Source: Aphanomyces cochlioides (lineage: Eukaryota; Oomycota; Saprolegniomycetes; Saprolegniales; Verrucalvaceae). From it: 64,000 nucleotides of DNA. Each line of letters opens with the position of its first letter. Within the stretch, counting starts at the first letter, position 1. Under the pieces are notes generated by a model that worked only from the letters and a program-made list of their open reading frames with translations, did not search any database and was not told the DNA's origin. Shown here piece after piece: positions 39,201 through 50,739 of the stretch. Location of the stretch: contig JAHQRK010000011.1 of assembly GCA_019828595.1 (NCBI GenBank), positions 1,550,001 through 1,614,000 of the forward strand, given 5' to 3'. The translations under genes and the position numbers were made by a program.

Positions 39201-42200
39201 TTGAGCTACGACATTATATCAAGCAAGTAAAATCTGAACTACATTACGATGATTTCTTCTCTGTAGATATTTCTTTCTCACTCTCATCATTCTCCTCTGT
39301 ATTTTTTCTCCTGTTCAGATTAGAATACAGTGCTCCAGAAGATGTAACGTACTTCTTTCTTGGTGATATTTCAGAGACGCTGGAATCACTGTTTTCTTCT
39401 CCCTTCTTCTTAGCTCTGCGTGATTTTGGACTGAAAAACCTAAGAACAATGGTTGCTAGTTTGGTGGATAGAAAATTACTTTTTAATCGCAGCCAAAGTT
39501 TTCTTCTCTTTGTCGGATTGTGATTTGTCCTCCTCTGCGTCGTCTAGGCGCTTTTTCACTTTTCTTTTTAAATTACTCCATCGGTTAGCCAATTTCTTGC
39601 GAAATGAACGAGCCTCTGCTCCACTCGACCTAAATCCTGTCAAAAATACAAGTCTCGATTGATTACCCGGACGAATTCGTATCGGTGTCTTCTTCTGCGC
39701 GATATGTTCCAAAGACACTAATAAACTCTTTATAATCAATTTTTCCGTCCCCATTGGAATCGTAACTGTCCATCAAACACGTCATTTGCATTTCTGAAAG
39801 AGGGAGTCTCATATTTTGAAGGGCATTTTGAAATTCCTTGCGAGTCAGAAATCCATTGTTGTCCTCGTCGACTTCATTAAAGATTTCCTTCAGGCCCATT
39901 TTGCAATGTTTTGCAGTTAGGTTGAATAAAGCCTTGACATGAGCTTGAAGCTCGTCCATGTCCATGTGCAACTTCGGTTGAAGCCACTTTGAAAAGAGTT
40001 CATAATCCACTCCAATAGATTTGTCACTATATTCAAAGAGAAACCGTTCCTCTAGTAAATCGATTTCTTTTTCACTCAGATCAAAGTTAATGGGTTTGCT
40101 GCTGCTCAAGTAATCTCGGAAAACATTAGGTTTCAATCGCAACTTGTCCTTGCGGTCGAGTCTCCGAAAGTCATTCATAATATTAAATGGCAGGTCTGCG
40201 TTTTTCTTGTCGAAATTCTCGATAACATTTCGCATTTTCTCGACTAGTACAACGAGCTTTGACGATTTTCGGATGTTTGCAGCAAAATCCACAAATCCGT
40301 AATAGTCTACTTCCCCTTTTCCTTTCCGAAAGCATTCAGTAACCCTTTTCAATTGATCTTTTTTCAAATGCACCCCCAGCTTGGTCAGACATTTGCTAAA
40401 TGTAGCTTCATCCACATATCCAGAATCGTCTTTGTCAAATTGTTCAAACACTGTATATTGCTCGATTGGGCTCCGTCTTCGCTTTCCAGTGAAAGCTATT
40501 TCGATTGCTTTTTCTGTTTCTTCAGTCAATAGCTCTTTCTTCTTTTTTGAATTTTGTCCATTCTTCGAGGATTTCCCTTCGTTATTATCATCGCTGCTAT
40601 TAACTTCATCATCATTTTGCGAGCAAAAAGCTTTGAGAAATTCAGAATACTGAATTTTGCCATCGCCATCCAAATCGTAATCATCAACTAAGCATTTCAT
40701 CTGGGCTTCAGATATCGGGATTCCCAAATCACGTAAGGTTTTACGTAGTTCCATGAATGATACATGTCCATTTCCATCATCGTCAATATCTTCAAATATT
40801 TGTTTCATGCTTAACTTGCACTCTTTACTGGCTTTCATGAAGAGTTTCTTTACATGTTTGTGCAGATCCTTCATATCCGTGTGTAATTTCGGCTGCAGCC
40901 ACATTGCCATTTGTTCATAGTCCACTCCTTGTGAACTGTCGTAATAATCAAATGTAAACCGCTCGATAACCTTCGTCGTTTCTTTTTGGCTGAGTGCAAA
41001 CTCTATGTCCGTATTTCTTTCTAGAAACTCACGAACTACTTGTGGCTTCAATTTGTGCTGCTTTCTTTTGTCCAGCTTAATCATTTCATGTAGTATGTTG
41101 TACGGTTCGTCTTTTGACTTCGAGTTGAATTTATTCATTGCTTGACGCATTTTGTCTCCAATAGCAGATATTGTGTCATTGTCTAGAACGTCAAAGGCAA
41201 AATCCACGAATTTATAGTAATCGATATCTGAATGAGATTTTTTCTTGAACTTGCCCGTTCGGAAACATTCCACAATTGTTTTCGTGTGATGGGATTTAAG
41301 CTTAATGCCAAGTTTAGTTAATGCCTTAACAAAGGACACTTCGTCTAAAAGGCCAGTCTCGTCACGATCAAGCTTCTCGAATGTAGAGCAAAATTCAGAT
41401 GGACTCAACTTTCGATTTCCTTTAATGATTTTTTCAATTGTCTCCAGTACACTGAGCGGTACCAACGCTTGACCTTTCAAGGATGAGTTCCTTGTTTTTT
41501 TTACTACTTGGGCTTCATCTTCTGTGCCACTGCCATTGTCATTTTTGTCTTTACCTGCAAACGCTAATGCAAATTCTTTGTATTCGATCTTTCCATCGCC
41601 ATTTGAATCGTATTCATCAACAAGGAACTTAATTTGCGCTTGTGTAACTGGAATTCCCATGCTCTGCAGGGCGTCTTGAAGTTCATGACGAGAAATGACA
41701 CCGTTGCCATCTTCGTCAATCTCTTCAAAAACGCCTTTCAGACTCAAATTGTACTCGCCTTTGGCTTTTTCGATGAGACGCAAAACGTGTTTATGAAGTT
41801 CTTTTATGTCAAGGTGCAATGAGGGTTGAAGCCAAGTTGCCAGTTGTATGTAATCAATTCCTTTAACGTCTTCGTCGAAATCAAACTCAAATCGTTCAAT
41901 GAGAATGCCCAATTCTTTAGTGGTGAGACCAAATTTTATCAAGCTGCCAGACTCGAAGTATTTCTTGGCAATATCTGTTCTCAACCAGTTTCGACCACGT
42001 CCATCCTTGGCTTTCATTTCTTCCAATAAATTGAACGGCTCGGAATGCTCCTTGTCATACTTCGCAATGGCTTCATTTAATTTATTCCCAATAGCAGTGA
42101 GCTTGGTTGAGTCAGGAATGTCGATGGCATAGTCAATAAAGCTATAATAATCGATATTTCCCTGGGATTTCTTCTTTTGACGAAAGCAATCAGCAAGAAT

Positions 42201-43445
42201 CTTGACCTGGCTGCTTTTTAGCTTGATTCCCAGTTTGCCAATGCATTTAGCAAATGTTGCGTCGTCAACTAGTCCTCTCTCTTTCTTGTCGTACTTTTCA
42301 AAAACTGCGCACAACTCTTTAGAACTACGTTTGCGTTTGTCATTTCGCACGCTTTGCTGTATCGCATTTTGTGTTGCAATTGGAATGAGGCAGGAGGTGG
42401 TCTTGGATTTGCTTCGGGATATTTTCTTGTCATCGTCACTTTCATCCATTGTTTCAGCATGATTTCTACCTTCCTTCGGAGCAAACGCCATCATAAATTC
42501 TCGGTACTCAATATTCCCGTCACCATCTACGTCATATTCGTCCATTAGAAGATGCATTTGTGTATCAGTAAGGGGTAATCCCATATCTAGCAGCGCATTT
42601 CTGAGCTCCATTCGAGTGATACGACCATTTTCATCGTCATCGACCTCTTCGAAAATAGTCTCAAGGCTTATGCCATGGTTATCTTGTGCATTCTGGATAA
42701 GTCGCTTCACTTGAGTATGAAGTTGCTCGATATCCAAATGAAGCTTTGGTTGTAGCCATTGTGCGAAATGTGTGTAGTCAATTCCAGTTGAGCCATCTTC
42801 ATATTCGAATTCAAATCGTGTCAAAATAACTGACACCTCTTTCGTCGTCAAGTCAAACTCGATAGACCGATTAGATTCTAGAAAGTCCTGGAATGTGTCA
42901 GCTGATATACGTTGGCGACTTTTTTTGTCCAGTCTTTGGAGATCCTCCATGGCGTTCCAAGGACGGTCATTCTTTTCATGGGAAGCAATAGCACGACGCA
43001 TTTTATCGCCAATTTCCGAAAGTTGCTCGTTGTCTCGCCCATGGATTGCGAAGTCGACGAAGCCGTAATAATCAATGTTTGGGGTATTTTTCTTCGTCGA
43101 ACGGATCTCTTGTTGAAAGCATTTCACCAAGGATTCTATCATGTCAGGTTTGAGTTTCATCCCGAGCTTCGTGAGGCACTTCACAAAAGCTGCTTCATCA
43201 ACAAGTCCAAGTTCACCTTCATCAAGTTTCTCAAACACCTGACACATTTCTGTGCTGCTCATCTTTCTTTTCTCCACGACAGCCTTAGTAATCGCTCGAA
43301 CTGTGGTGCTGTCGAGCAACTTGGAGCCTTTCATATCTTTGCGTCTTGCCTTCCCTCTTTTTTTCACTGCTATCGACTTTCTCAGAGTGTCGTCATCGTC
43401 GCTCCAGTCTTTGCGCAGCGCGCGCTTCACCAAGTTTTTCAGCAT
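36205..43445 (-). CDS. EF-hand array fused to a nephrocystin-1-like C-terminus, multi-exon
   Basis: Exon 1 (43445..39667) encodes 1,259 residues with four blocks of about 300. Each block ends in a canonical EF-hand pair, for example DDDENGRITRME (269-280) and DVDGDGNIEYRE (305-316), and holds degenerate EF-like segments before it. Frame-consistent introns of 36-50 nt lead through a charged Ser/Lys linker (39629..39480, 39439..39248, 39205..39149, 39106..39072, an unresolved stretch to 38817, 38816..38736, 38685..38348). Four more EF hands follow (DTDFSNSIDKYE, DTDSSGQIDFDE, DTDHNGALDIAE, DTNNDGTIDLKE; 38305..37917). Exons 37880..37674, 37629..37570, 37529..37224, 37179..37066, 37017..36865, 36826..36713, 36668..36545, 36504..36395 and 36357..36205 give a C-terminus whose order of segments (CCWAKVPL, LLGGT, LPPTIIVPFGALPML, PTLRLFPKILDDPETYDIF, MWPAFIMPKHRFDEET) resembles nephrocystin-1, a ciliary transition-zone protein. 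About 2,150 residues. The ATG lies 81 bp after the CHID1 stop. Exons at 38.82-39.07 kb are uncertain, and the single-gene model could be two genes. Confidence 0.7.
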
Positions 43446-43526
43446 GGCGTCACAAGATCTTGAAGAGTCACAAATTCAGGGTATTCCATGCATTATCCGG
43501 ATATCCGTACAATCCAACGACAGTGG

Positions 43527-44993
43527 CTACAGAAGATCGAAGAAGTAGTCGAGACCTGATACAGATCACACAATTACGTCGAAACAGCACAAAGTACCTT
43601 GTCCAATATCCCAAATAGCAGCACCAGTCTGAGCAGATGCATACAACTGAAGACGATCCTGGATGGACTGAAGGCATGGATAGTAGACAGTACGATGGTC
43701 GCCGTATTGGAAATAGCATTCCTATTGAGGTGTGAAAACCTTGCTTGGATCCATAGCAAACATGCGCCGATGTATCCCATTTGATGCTAGGCTTGTGTGT
43801 CTTCAACAGTTCTCGGTACTGATGGGCAACCACAGCCTCTAATCACACAAATTACAACTTTCAAAGCTTGAGCTGCGTACGATTTGTATCATAACCGTAA
43901 AATGCTAGACCCATAAGAAACTTTTGGTTGCTTTGGAGTGAGGCCAAGGCATCAATGGTGGTTTCTAACCAAGGAAGTGGCGCATTTGGGCCACTTGACG
44001 AGTAGTCGTATGCATTGACAGAGAAACGATGTACAAATGGAAGCATCCTACGAATGATTAGCGAGGCACACCATCAGCCAAGACGACTTCTTAATCAGAT
44101 CGATTGGTGTCGACAATCGCCCCTAAGACAAATGAGAATTCAAATTTGTGAGTAACATACGTCTCTTTGGCTGGTGGGAAGCACAGCAATCAAAATCTTG
44201 TCATCCTCTTGAAGCCCCTTCCCAAGTGCTTGGATAAAATTGATAGTGATTTCAAGAACTGGGATCTGTGCCTTGATGACAAATGCATGTTCAGATGATA
44301 AACTCACTTCGAGAGTCACTCCGTCGAAACCATGATCTTCTACTTCCTTTCGCACGAGACGAACTATAGTTCTAGCTTCTTGATGACTGAGAGAATTCAT
44401 TTCAAACATTAATCGCGGGACGATACGAGGCCCATTGGATTCCCCACGCACATCATCGATCCATTTGGCATCGACGTCATGACGACCCGTCAATGTTGGT
44501 TGCCGCTTATCGTCGTGTCGAATCTAGGGATTGTCACAATGCACATTGAGGAATGTAGTGACATACTTGATACCACACGGGTGAGATGTAGGTGAACTTA
44601 CGTCGAAATATTTTGGTAGTGTTGTATCCATGGTTGTTCCAAGGAGTGACATATCCAAGAGTTTCTCCTAGGAAGCGCTTCACATGAACATTCGACGCAT
44701 ACTGCCCTTCTTCCTAGAATAAAATGAAGCTTAGCCTAGTTTAAACATGTTACTTTAAGGATCGATGCATAGGATGGACGATGCTCGAGCAATCCTCTGA
44801 CAATGACAGACTTGACTTGGCAAGCTCCTTCGTCCTCAACTGAGCACGTTTCGCTAGCCTACATCAACATGAACAGGCTCCAAGAGTACGCAGTTCTTAC
44901 CCAAGATGAGTCTTCGGATGCCACGCTAGCGTTAATCTGGAGAGCGAGTGCTATTCCGACAGCCAAACACCGAGATGTCCATCGCACAGACAT
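43527..44993 (-). CDS. CHID1: CHID1-like GH18 family secreted protein, ten exons
   Basis: Exons 44993..44901, 44858..44754, 44713..44567, 44523..44308, 44265..44161, 44122..44088, 44047..43881, 43838..43762, 43721..43598 and 43555..43527 join through 38-43-nt introns into 365 residues. An N-terminal signal peptide (about 1-24, CLAVGIALALQINASVAS) indicates secretion or a lysosomal route. Family signatures include LGYVTPWNNHGYNTTKIF, KFTYISPVWYQ, GRHDVDAKWIDDVR, FDGVTLE, YDYSSSGPNAPLPW, GLAFYGYD, KWDTSAHE and the C-terminal AAIWDIGQGLDYFFDLL. The GH18 catalytic DxxDxDxE is not present in full; the corresponding segment is FDGVTLE. As known for CHID1/SI-CLP proteins, carbohydrate binding rather than chitin hydrolysis is therefore more likely. 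One donor (AA|GTCGTC) is atypical. Only 81 bp separate its stop from the next minus-strand ATG. Confidence 0.9.
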
Positions 44994-45647
44994 TTTGATT
45001 TTGTTCGAATTCACTCTGGGAGTTATTCATACCTGTAAAATTTTATAGCCCCAGACCTTTCACATCCAAGTTGCAACTGTTCAATTCCTCAGTGTCGACG
45101 CAGTTCGATTTCATGATAATCCTTCAGAGTGCAAGGATATAATGACTTCTCCTTGGTGATACTGTTCATATCGTTGAAGGCGACTCTTGAGGCTTCCCCC
45201 TGAAGCAAATTGAGTACCCCCAGGTTTAAATTTCAGCAATCTATCTCACAGGTTAGTCCGTGATTCGTCTTTAATACACATTGCAATCCTCTGACAATTC
45301 CCTGCAACACAGAACCGAATCTGACATGAGTTTGCCCGTTTGGCTTGAGAGCTTTCGAGTTATGAAATTTACTACATAGTTTCAGTCAGATTTACGTTTG
45401 ATAGTTGGGAGACTTCGGTTTATATGTTGTGCTGATTAAACACCGATGACAGCGTGGAGAGCTTTTCAGTCGGGTTGATGACGAGCACTTTGCAACACCA
45501 GTTTCATTCTTTGAAACCTTTGCCAATTTAATGCCATTTCGGCGCAAACACTATTTCAGTTTTTGTATTTGATAGTTTGACATTATTATTAATAAATAGT
45601 GTTCTAAAACTGAAACGAATGTGATTGTTGAAATGATCCCATCCACG
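44994..45647. other. Divergent intergenic region between CHID1-like gene and unknown plus-strand gene
   Basis: About 650 bp between two divergent ATGs. A/T-rich, without repeats or a protein-like frame. It presumably holds both promoters. I found no clear TATA or initiator element that I would defend. Confidence 0.5.
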
Positions 45648-47024
45648 ATGGCCGAAACGGTAGACAACTTGACCTTGGAGGACACAAACAATGAGGTAAG
45701 AGGGGAGCGCAAGTGAGAAATATGCTCACCTAGATGACTTGTAGCAGGATATTGAGTCTGAAGCTGAAATGTAAGCGTCATTACGTAGCTGCCATGTCAT
45801 TTAATGTTGTAGTAAATCACCTCGTTCAAGCCAACGACAAGTATACTTTTCAGCGGATCTCCTCGAACGGCGACAACATATACATGATGTATGAAGCGTC
45901 TAGCGCTTCTTGTCCGCTGAAACTAGAGTTTAGGTGCCATATAGCCCTCCACAAGCCGGGGACCTTCATGTCTTTGGTGTCATGCATTTAATTCAAACGA
46001 CAATCATGACGGGAGGCCGACTCACTCCCAAGCTATATGCTCCACGGGATATATGGTGCAATTATATTTTTCAGGTGAATGGATCTCACTTCGGGTATAG
46101 GTATATGGATCGCGTGCGCCTTGTTGGGGTGGACCATAAACTGCGATTGTTGGATGCATGTGCAAGTCATTTTACTCTTCTCCAGGTATGAGCAAGAATT
46201 TTCATCACGCCCAAATGAAATTAGTCGCTTCCTATACCTGATACATCCGAAAATAAAGCAATATTTGACAGTGCTTTGCTCAGTCTTTCGAGCGCTTTCA
46301 CTGAACTAAAAGCTGAGTTAATCCGTCCGTTCCCACAACTTGTGCCAGAATCGCAAGCCACTGTGCACGAACCAACAAAGGTTCAGATGAAAAATACCAA
46401 TTCATTTTTCACGCTTCTGTTAGATTGAACGAGATATCGTCAATGCTGTTGGAAGTAACAATACTGTGGGAAAGCTCACAAGCTTGGCTTTTGGTTTCGG
46501 TCGAATGGTGCGCAAGCAGGCAGTTGCAGTTGTCGAACGAGCCAACTCGGCTCAAGTCGAGACCATGTATGGACTGGACTCATTCATCCATGACTGACAT
46601 AGTTCCTCAGTTCAAAAGACGCTTTGGGTCGGTATGCCGAACTCATAATGTCGTTTTTTGCCCAAGCTCAGTTCCTGGGTATGGGCGTCAATGAAGAAAT
46701 GAGCAAGCGTCTACGTTAGGTGTATGGCTTGATTCATCGTATTCACCACCCTCGAATGCACTGGAACTTCAAAGACATCAAGCTATTGGCAATTCAATCA
46801 AGGACACACCGCGCCACAAGGCGGTTAGCTCTATTGGTAAATCACTGTTGGAAACCAACTTACACACAAACTTTTACTTAGCTACCTTCTTGGAAGAAAT
46901 ATTATGCGAGCTTGTCCTTAGGGATGTCCAAAGCCTGCTTTTAAACTACTTGCAGCGATTGTCGCATGCGTATGGGGCGTTCACGATCGACTCTGGTTCA
47001 CTTGTACGCTCAGCTTCAGCATAA
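45648..47024 (+). CDS. Unrecognised conserved-looking protein, eight exons, 357 residues
   Basis: Exons 45648..45695, 45745..45770, 45813..45888, 45934..46185, 46225..46380, 46424..46566, 46611..46678 and 46720..47024 join in one frame through GT-AG introns of 39-49 nt. An alternative in-frame ATG lies at 45633; I prefer 45648 for its context (CACGATGG). The protein begins MAETVDNLTLEDTNNE and is acidic at the start. It has a middle segment (KLYAPRDIWCNYIFQVNGSHFGYRYMD read in pieces), a helix-rich half (SALLSLSSAFTELKAEL, GRMVRKQAVAVVERAN, LGRYAELIMSFFAQAQF) and a C-terminus EILCELVLRDVQSLLLNYLQRLSHAYGAF. No signal peptide or membrane segment is evident, so a cytosolic helical protein, perhaps trafficking-related, is possible. 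I do not recognise the family. Exon 4 might hide another small intron. Confidence 0.65.
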
Positions 47025-47246
47025 TTTGAAGAATTTAGCTCATCTTTGACTTTGCACTGGTAAATTATTCCTACCAAGACGTCGTCTATCACAACCACAT
47101 AAGTGGTGTTCCATAACTCATTTCACTGGTGTAGAAAAAATAGAACCCTGAAAGTTCGAATAACAGGAGATGCTAGGCCAGAAAGTATTCTAGTGTGACC
47201 CTTGAAAGGGCGCAAACAATGAGCATTTTGTTTTTTTACTGTGGAC

Positions 47247-48793
47247 ATGACTGAATACACGGACATTCCGCTCGAGTCAACACCACTCACTCCCCGTGGT
47301 CGCAATGAAGAAGCAGCGGCATCTTTTCATCATAAGCTCCTGCTTGGATTGATTGGAAGTTTTTGCTTCATCTTTGCTGGCATACAGTGTGTACCTTTGA
47401 TTCCATCGATTGAGAAGACTGCGATTTCACTTGATGTCGAGGAGCGTGTCGAACCAGTTAAGAAGTTCATCGAAAGAGCAGAAATCGACGAAGATGAGCC
47501 CTTCTGTGGCATTGCTGGCCAAAAATCTGGATACATCAAGCTTCCACACAAGGAGGATGATCATTACTTTTACTGGTTCTTTGAGTCCCGCCGTAGCCCT
47601 ACAAAGGATCCACTAGTACTTTGGCTCACAGGTGGCCCTGGATGCTCGAGCATGATGGCACTTCTCTCCGAGAATGGACCTTGTATCGTTGACAAAGACC
47701 TTAACACTGAGTTGAATCCACTGTCGTGGAACAATATTGCCAACATGATATGGCTTGACCAACCATCAGGCGTTGGTTTTTCCTACGGGAGCCCCAACGA
47801 TTTCGACGAGAACGAAGACCAAGTGGGTGAAAACATTTGGAACTTTCTACAAGGATGGCTTGAACAAAATCCTGCGTTTCAAGGACGAGAATTCTTCATC
47901 TTTGGTGAGTCCTATGCAGGTCACTATGTCCCTGCGGCCGCACACTTCATTTTCACGCAAAACAAATATGTGGACTCCAAGAAATTTTATATTCCACTCC
48001 AAGGGATCGCGATTGGAAATGGCCTCACCGATCCACTAGTACAAGTAAGTCTGCCATCTCTTCAACATTGGTATTCACCTTTGCACAGTATGCACATGCC
48101 GTCGATATGGCTGATAACGCATACAACTTGACTCTTGTGTCGCCAGAGCAGAAGAAGGTTATGGATGCTATGGTGCCCAAGTGTCTAAAGCTCATTGAAA
48201 TTTGCCAAAGTAATTCTAGTGTTTGTGAAGAAGCGCTGGAGTTTTGTCAAGGCAATTTGGTCGCGCCTCTGATTTCGACAACTGCACGCAATCCGTACGA
48301 TATTCGCCGCGATTGTCCAGGCCAACTTGGAGTTGCATGTTACGATTTTAGTCATATCCAGGCATTCCTAAACTCTCCAGGAGTAATGGAGAAACTTGGT
48401 GTGAATACGCAACGCGTGTCGTCATGGCAAGAGTGCAATTTTGATATCAATCACCAATTTTCTCACGACTGGATGAAGATTTACTCACAACTCGTCACAC
48501 CGCTACTTGAAGGTGGCATTCGCGTTTTAATCTACGCTGGTGATGCTGACTTGATGGTCAACTGGCAAGGCAACGAGGCTTGGACAAAGCAACTAAAATG
48601 GAGTGGTCACGAAGTTTATGCCCAGGCAGCTCTCAAACCAACGCTTTTTCAAGGCAAAACAGTCGGCTATTCGCATTCGTATAAGAATTTGGCCTTCCTT
48701 CGTGTCTTGAATGCAGGCCACATGGTGCCGATGGATCAACCCGAAGTTGCTTTAGCTGTCGTGGATAGCTTCTTGCGTAATGAGCAATTATAA
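47247..48793 (+). CDS. Membrane-anchored serine carboxypeptidase, peptidase family S10
   Basis: Two exons (47247..48044 and 48089..48793, intron 44 nt) encode 500 residues. The S10 fold removes C-terminal amino acids from peptides at acid pH in vacuoles, lysosomes or outside the cell. Visible motifs: WLTGGPGCSS oxyanion region, LDQPSGVGFSY, catalytic Ser222 in GESYAGH, catalytic Asp418 in YAGDADLMVNW and catalytic His477 in NAGHMVPMDQP. Several Cys pairs and an N-glycosylation site are present. Instead of a plain signal peptide it has a 30-residue cytosolic head (MTEYTDIPLESTPLTPRGR) and a hydrophobic stretch at about 31-53. This suggests a type II anchor, possibly cleaved later. The start at 47247 is the first ATG in frame. 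Confidence 0.94.
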
Positions 48794-49077
48794 ATGGCGA
48801 GATATTTGTTTGGCTCACACATCTTGCGTTCCTCGATTTCGCATGTCTAATCTGCTCATAAAATAGGCCTGGAATGAGGTAAGAGATTATGAAAATCAGA
48901 TAATTTATTGATTTAGCCACTTCACCCTTTGTCGATGAAGCCTTTCGGTCCAAATGAAATTACAAGCTCACGAAATATGGCTATACGAGTGCTCCATGTA
49001 GCTTATTGTGCAAAATTCGCTCGAAATGGTAGTTGACAGGCCATAGAACCGTGTTAAAGCAATAGATATCACATGTT

Positions 49078-50739
49078 CTACGTGAAACAAGGTGTAGGCT
49101 TCAAATCCGGGAGTGAATCCATTGGTTTCAGGGCATTCAAGAATACGGTGTTGGCCGTGCGCCAGTCATCCATGAGAAGACCCTCAGTAAAGACACGCTT
49201 TGTGTCCGCTGGGTTGTACAAATAGGCACTCTCTGGGTTGAGAGACCACATATATCCACCCGCATACTCGTTCTTAATCATGGTCTTGATCGTCATGTCA
49301 ATGCATCGTTGGTTTGTTAGTTTTTTATGAGCGTCTTTTGCATACAAGCCACCAAATTCGCCAAAGAGGACAGCTGGCCCTTTGTCTTCCACGATGTATC
49401 CGAACATGTCGTACATGGACGCATCGACTCGGACTTGCAATTTTTCGTCACTTAATTCTGTGTAGCTCGCAAAGACAGCGCTGGGGCCAGGAACGACGTC
49501 GTCATAAAAATACGTCGCGGGGTACACGGCTGAAGTGTAATAGTGAGGAGCGTAGACAAGTTTACCTTCAACTGGCAGCTTCACTGGGTATTGCTTGACA
49601 CGTTGAAGACCACTTCCGTACCAATCGTTGTACTTCATAGGTTTGCCATCGACGATCATTGAATTTTTCTCACCGTTAATGCCTTCGACGAATGCCATCC
49701 ACTTGGGGCATCCAGTCAACATTCGTCCGCCCAGCAGTTCTGCACCAGCTTTAAAGTCATTCTTATCACCGGTTCCCCATGACCCATCAAATGGCTCGTT
49801 CTTTAGGTCTATTCCAAGGACATTCCAGTAGGTATCGCTGCACAAACTCGAAGTGATAATATCCATGGCCTTCAAGTACATATCTTCAGTGATGCCAGCA
49901 CCATACCATAAACCACCAACTTCTTTCGGTGTCAAAGTGTGAAAAGAAATGAGGACTGAAATTTGTCGATACGCCAGTGCTTTCACAATGGTCTGAAGCA
50001 GGGTGATGTAGTTTGTCAAGTCGAGAGCACGGTTGGAGTTCCGGTTGACAAGACCAATTCTCGTGAGCGAGTTGTTATCCAGGATATGCTGGATGCACAG
50101 AGGCAGCCGCACAGAGTTGAACTTGTTGCGAGACAAAAAGTCAGCGATAGCATAGACTGAGGTACCATTCTGTTCATTGTCCCAAAGACCAAATGGAGCT
50201 TGCTCGCCGGTTTCCATCCCAAACCAGTTAATGCCTTTGATCTGGAACGGAACACGGGTGCCGTTTGTCGACACGGCAACGAGCTTGCCGTTCTCACTCA
50301 AGTAGTTGGGTTGTGTGCATTTCTGTTGTGGATAGGTCTTTGGGTTGTTGACAACAAGGTCTTCGTCAACTATAGAAGAATTCTCACCAGGGTCTTCGAG
50401 TCCATCTTTAATGCGGCGCTGTTCTGCTTCTCGTTTCATGGCTTGGATGATGCGCTGTCTAGATTGGACATTTGCTCTGTTTGCATAGTATGCCATCGAA
50501 ATAGAGGCAATTGCAACAATTGTAAGGATGCAAAGGATAGCTGGCCAGCGCTACGAAGACATCAGTGGTGGTTCTCTCGCCTTGATTACCTTGATTCGCC
50601 CATTGTACTTTTGAGGAGTTGATATGTGCAGCTCTGGTGTGGCTAGAATCTCGCGTTTAGATGTCGAGACGTTGTGTATGATCGAAAATTCGGTCGGAAG
50701 CAATGGCGCAGACAAGTTTCTCGGTGTCATCGAAGCCAT
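49078..50739 (-). CDS. Type II membrane glycoside hydrolase family 5 (exo-1,3-beta-glucanase/cellulase type)
   Basis: Exons 50739..50590 and 50550..49078 with a 39-nt intron give 540 residues. A 50-residue N-terminal tail (MASMTPRNLSAPLL) precedes a membrane segment at about 51-72 (RWPAILCILTIVAIASIS). A basic coiled stretch and the catalytic domain follow. GH5 features: IKGINWFGMET start, FNSVRLPLCIQ, the acid/base Glu in DLKNEP (about residue 302), APHYYTSAVY with the active-site His-Tyr, and the nucleophile Glu in LFGEFGG (about residue 448). Both catalytic residues are present, so activity is expected, probably on beta-glucans of the cell wall. The catalytic domain would face outward. A divergent paralogue lies at 52459-54203. 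Confidence 0.92.
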
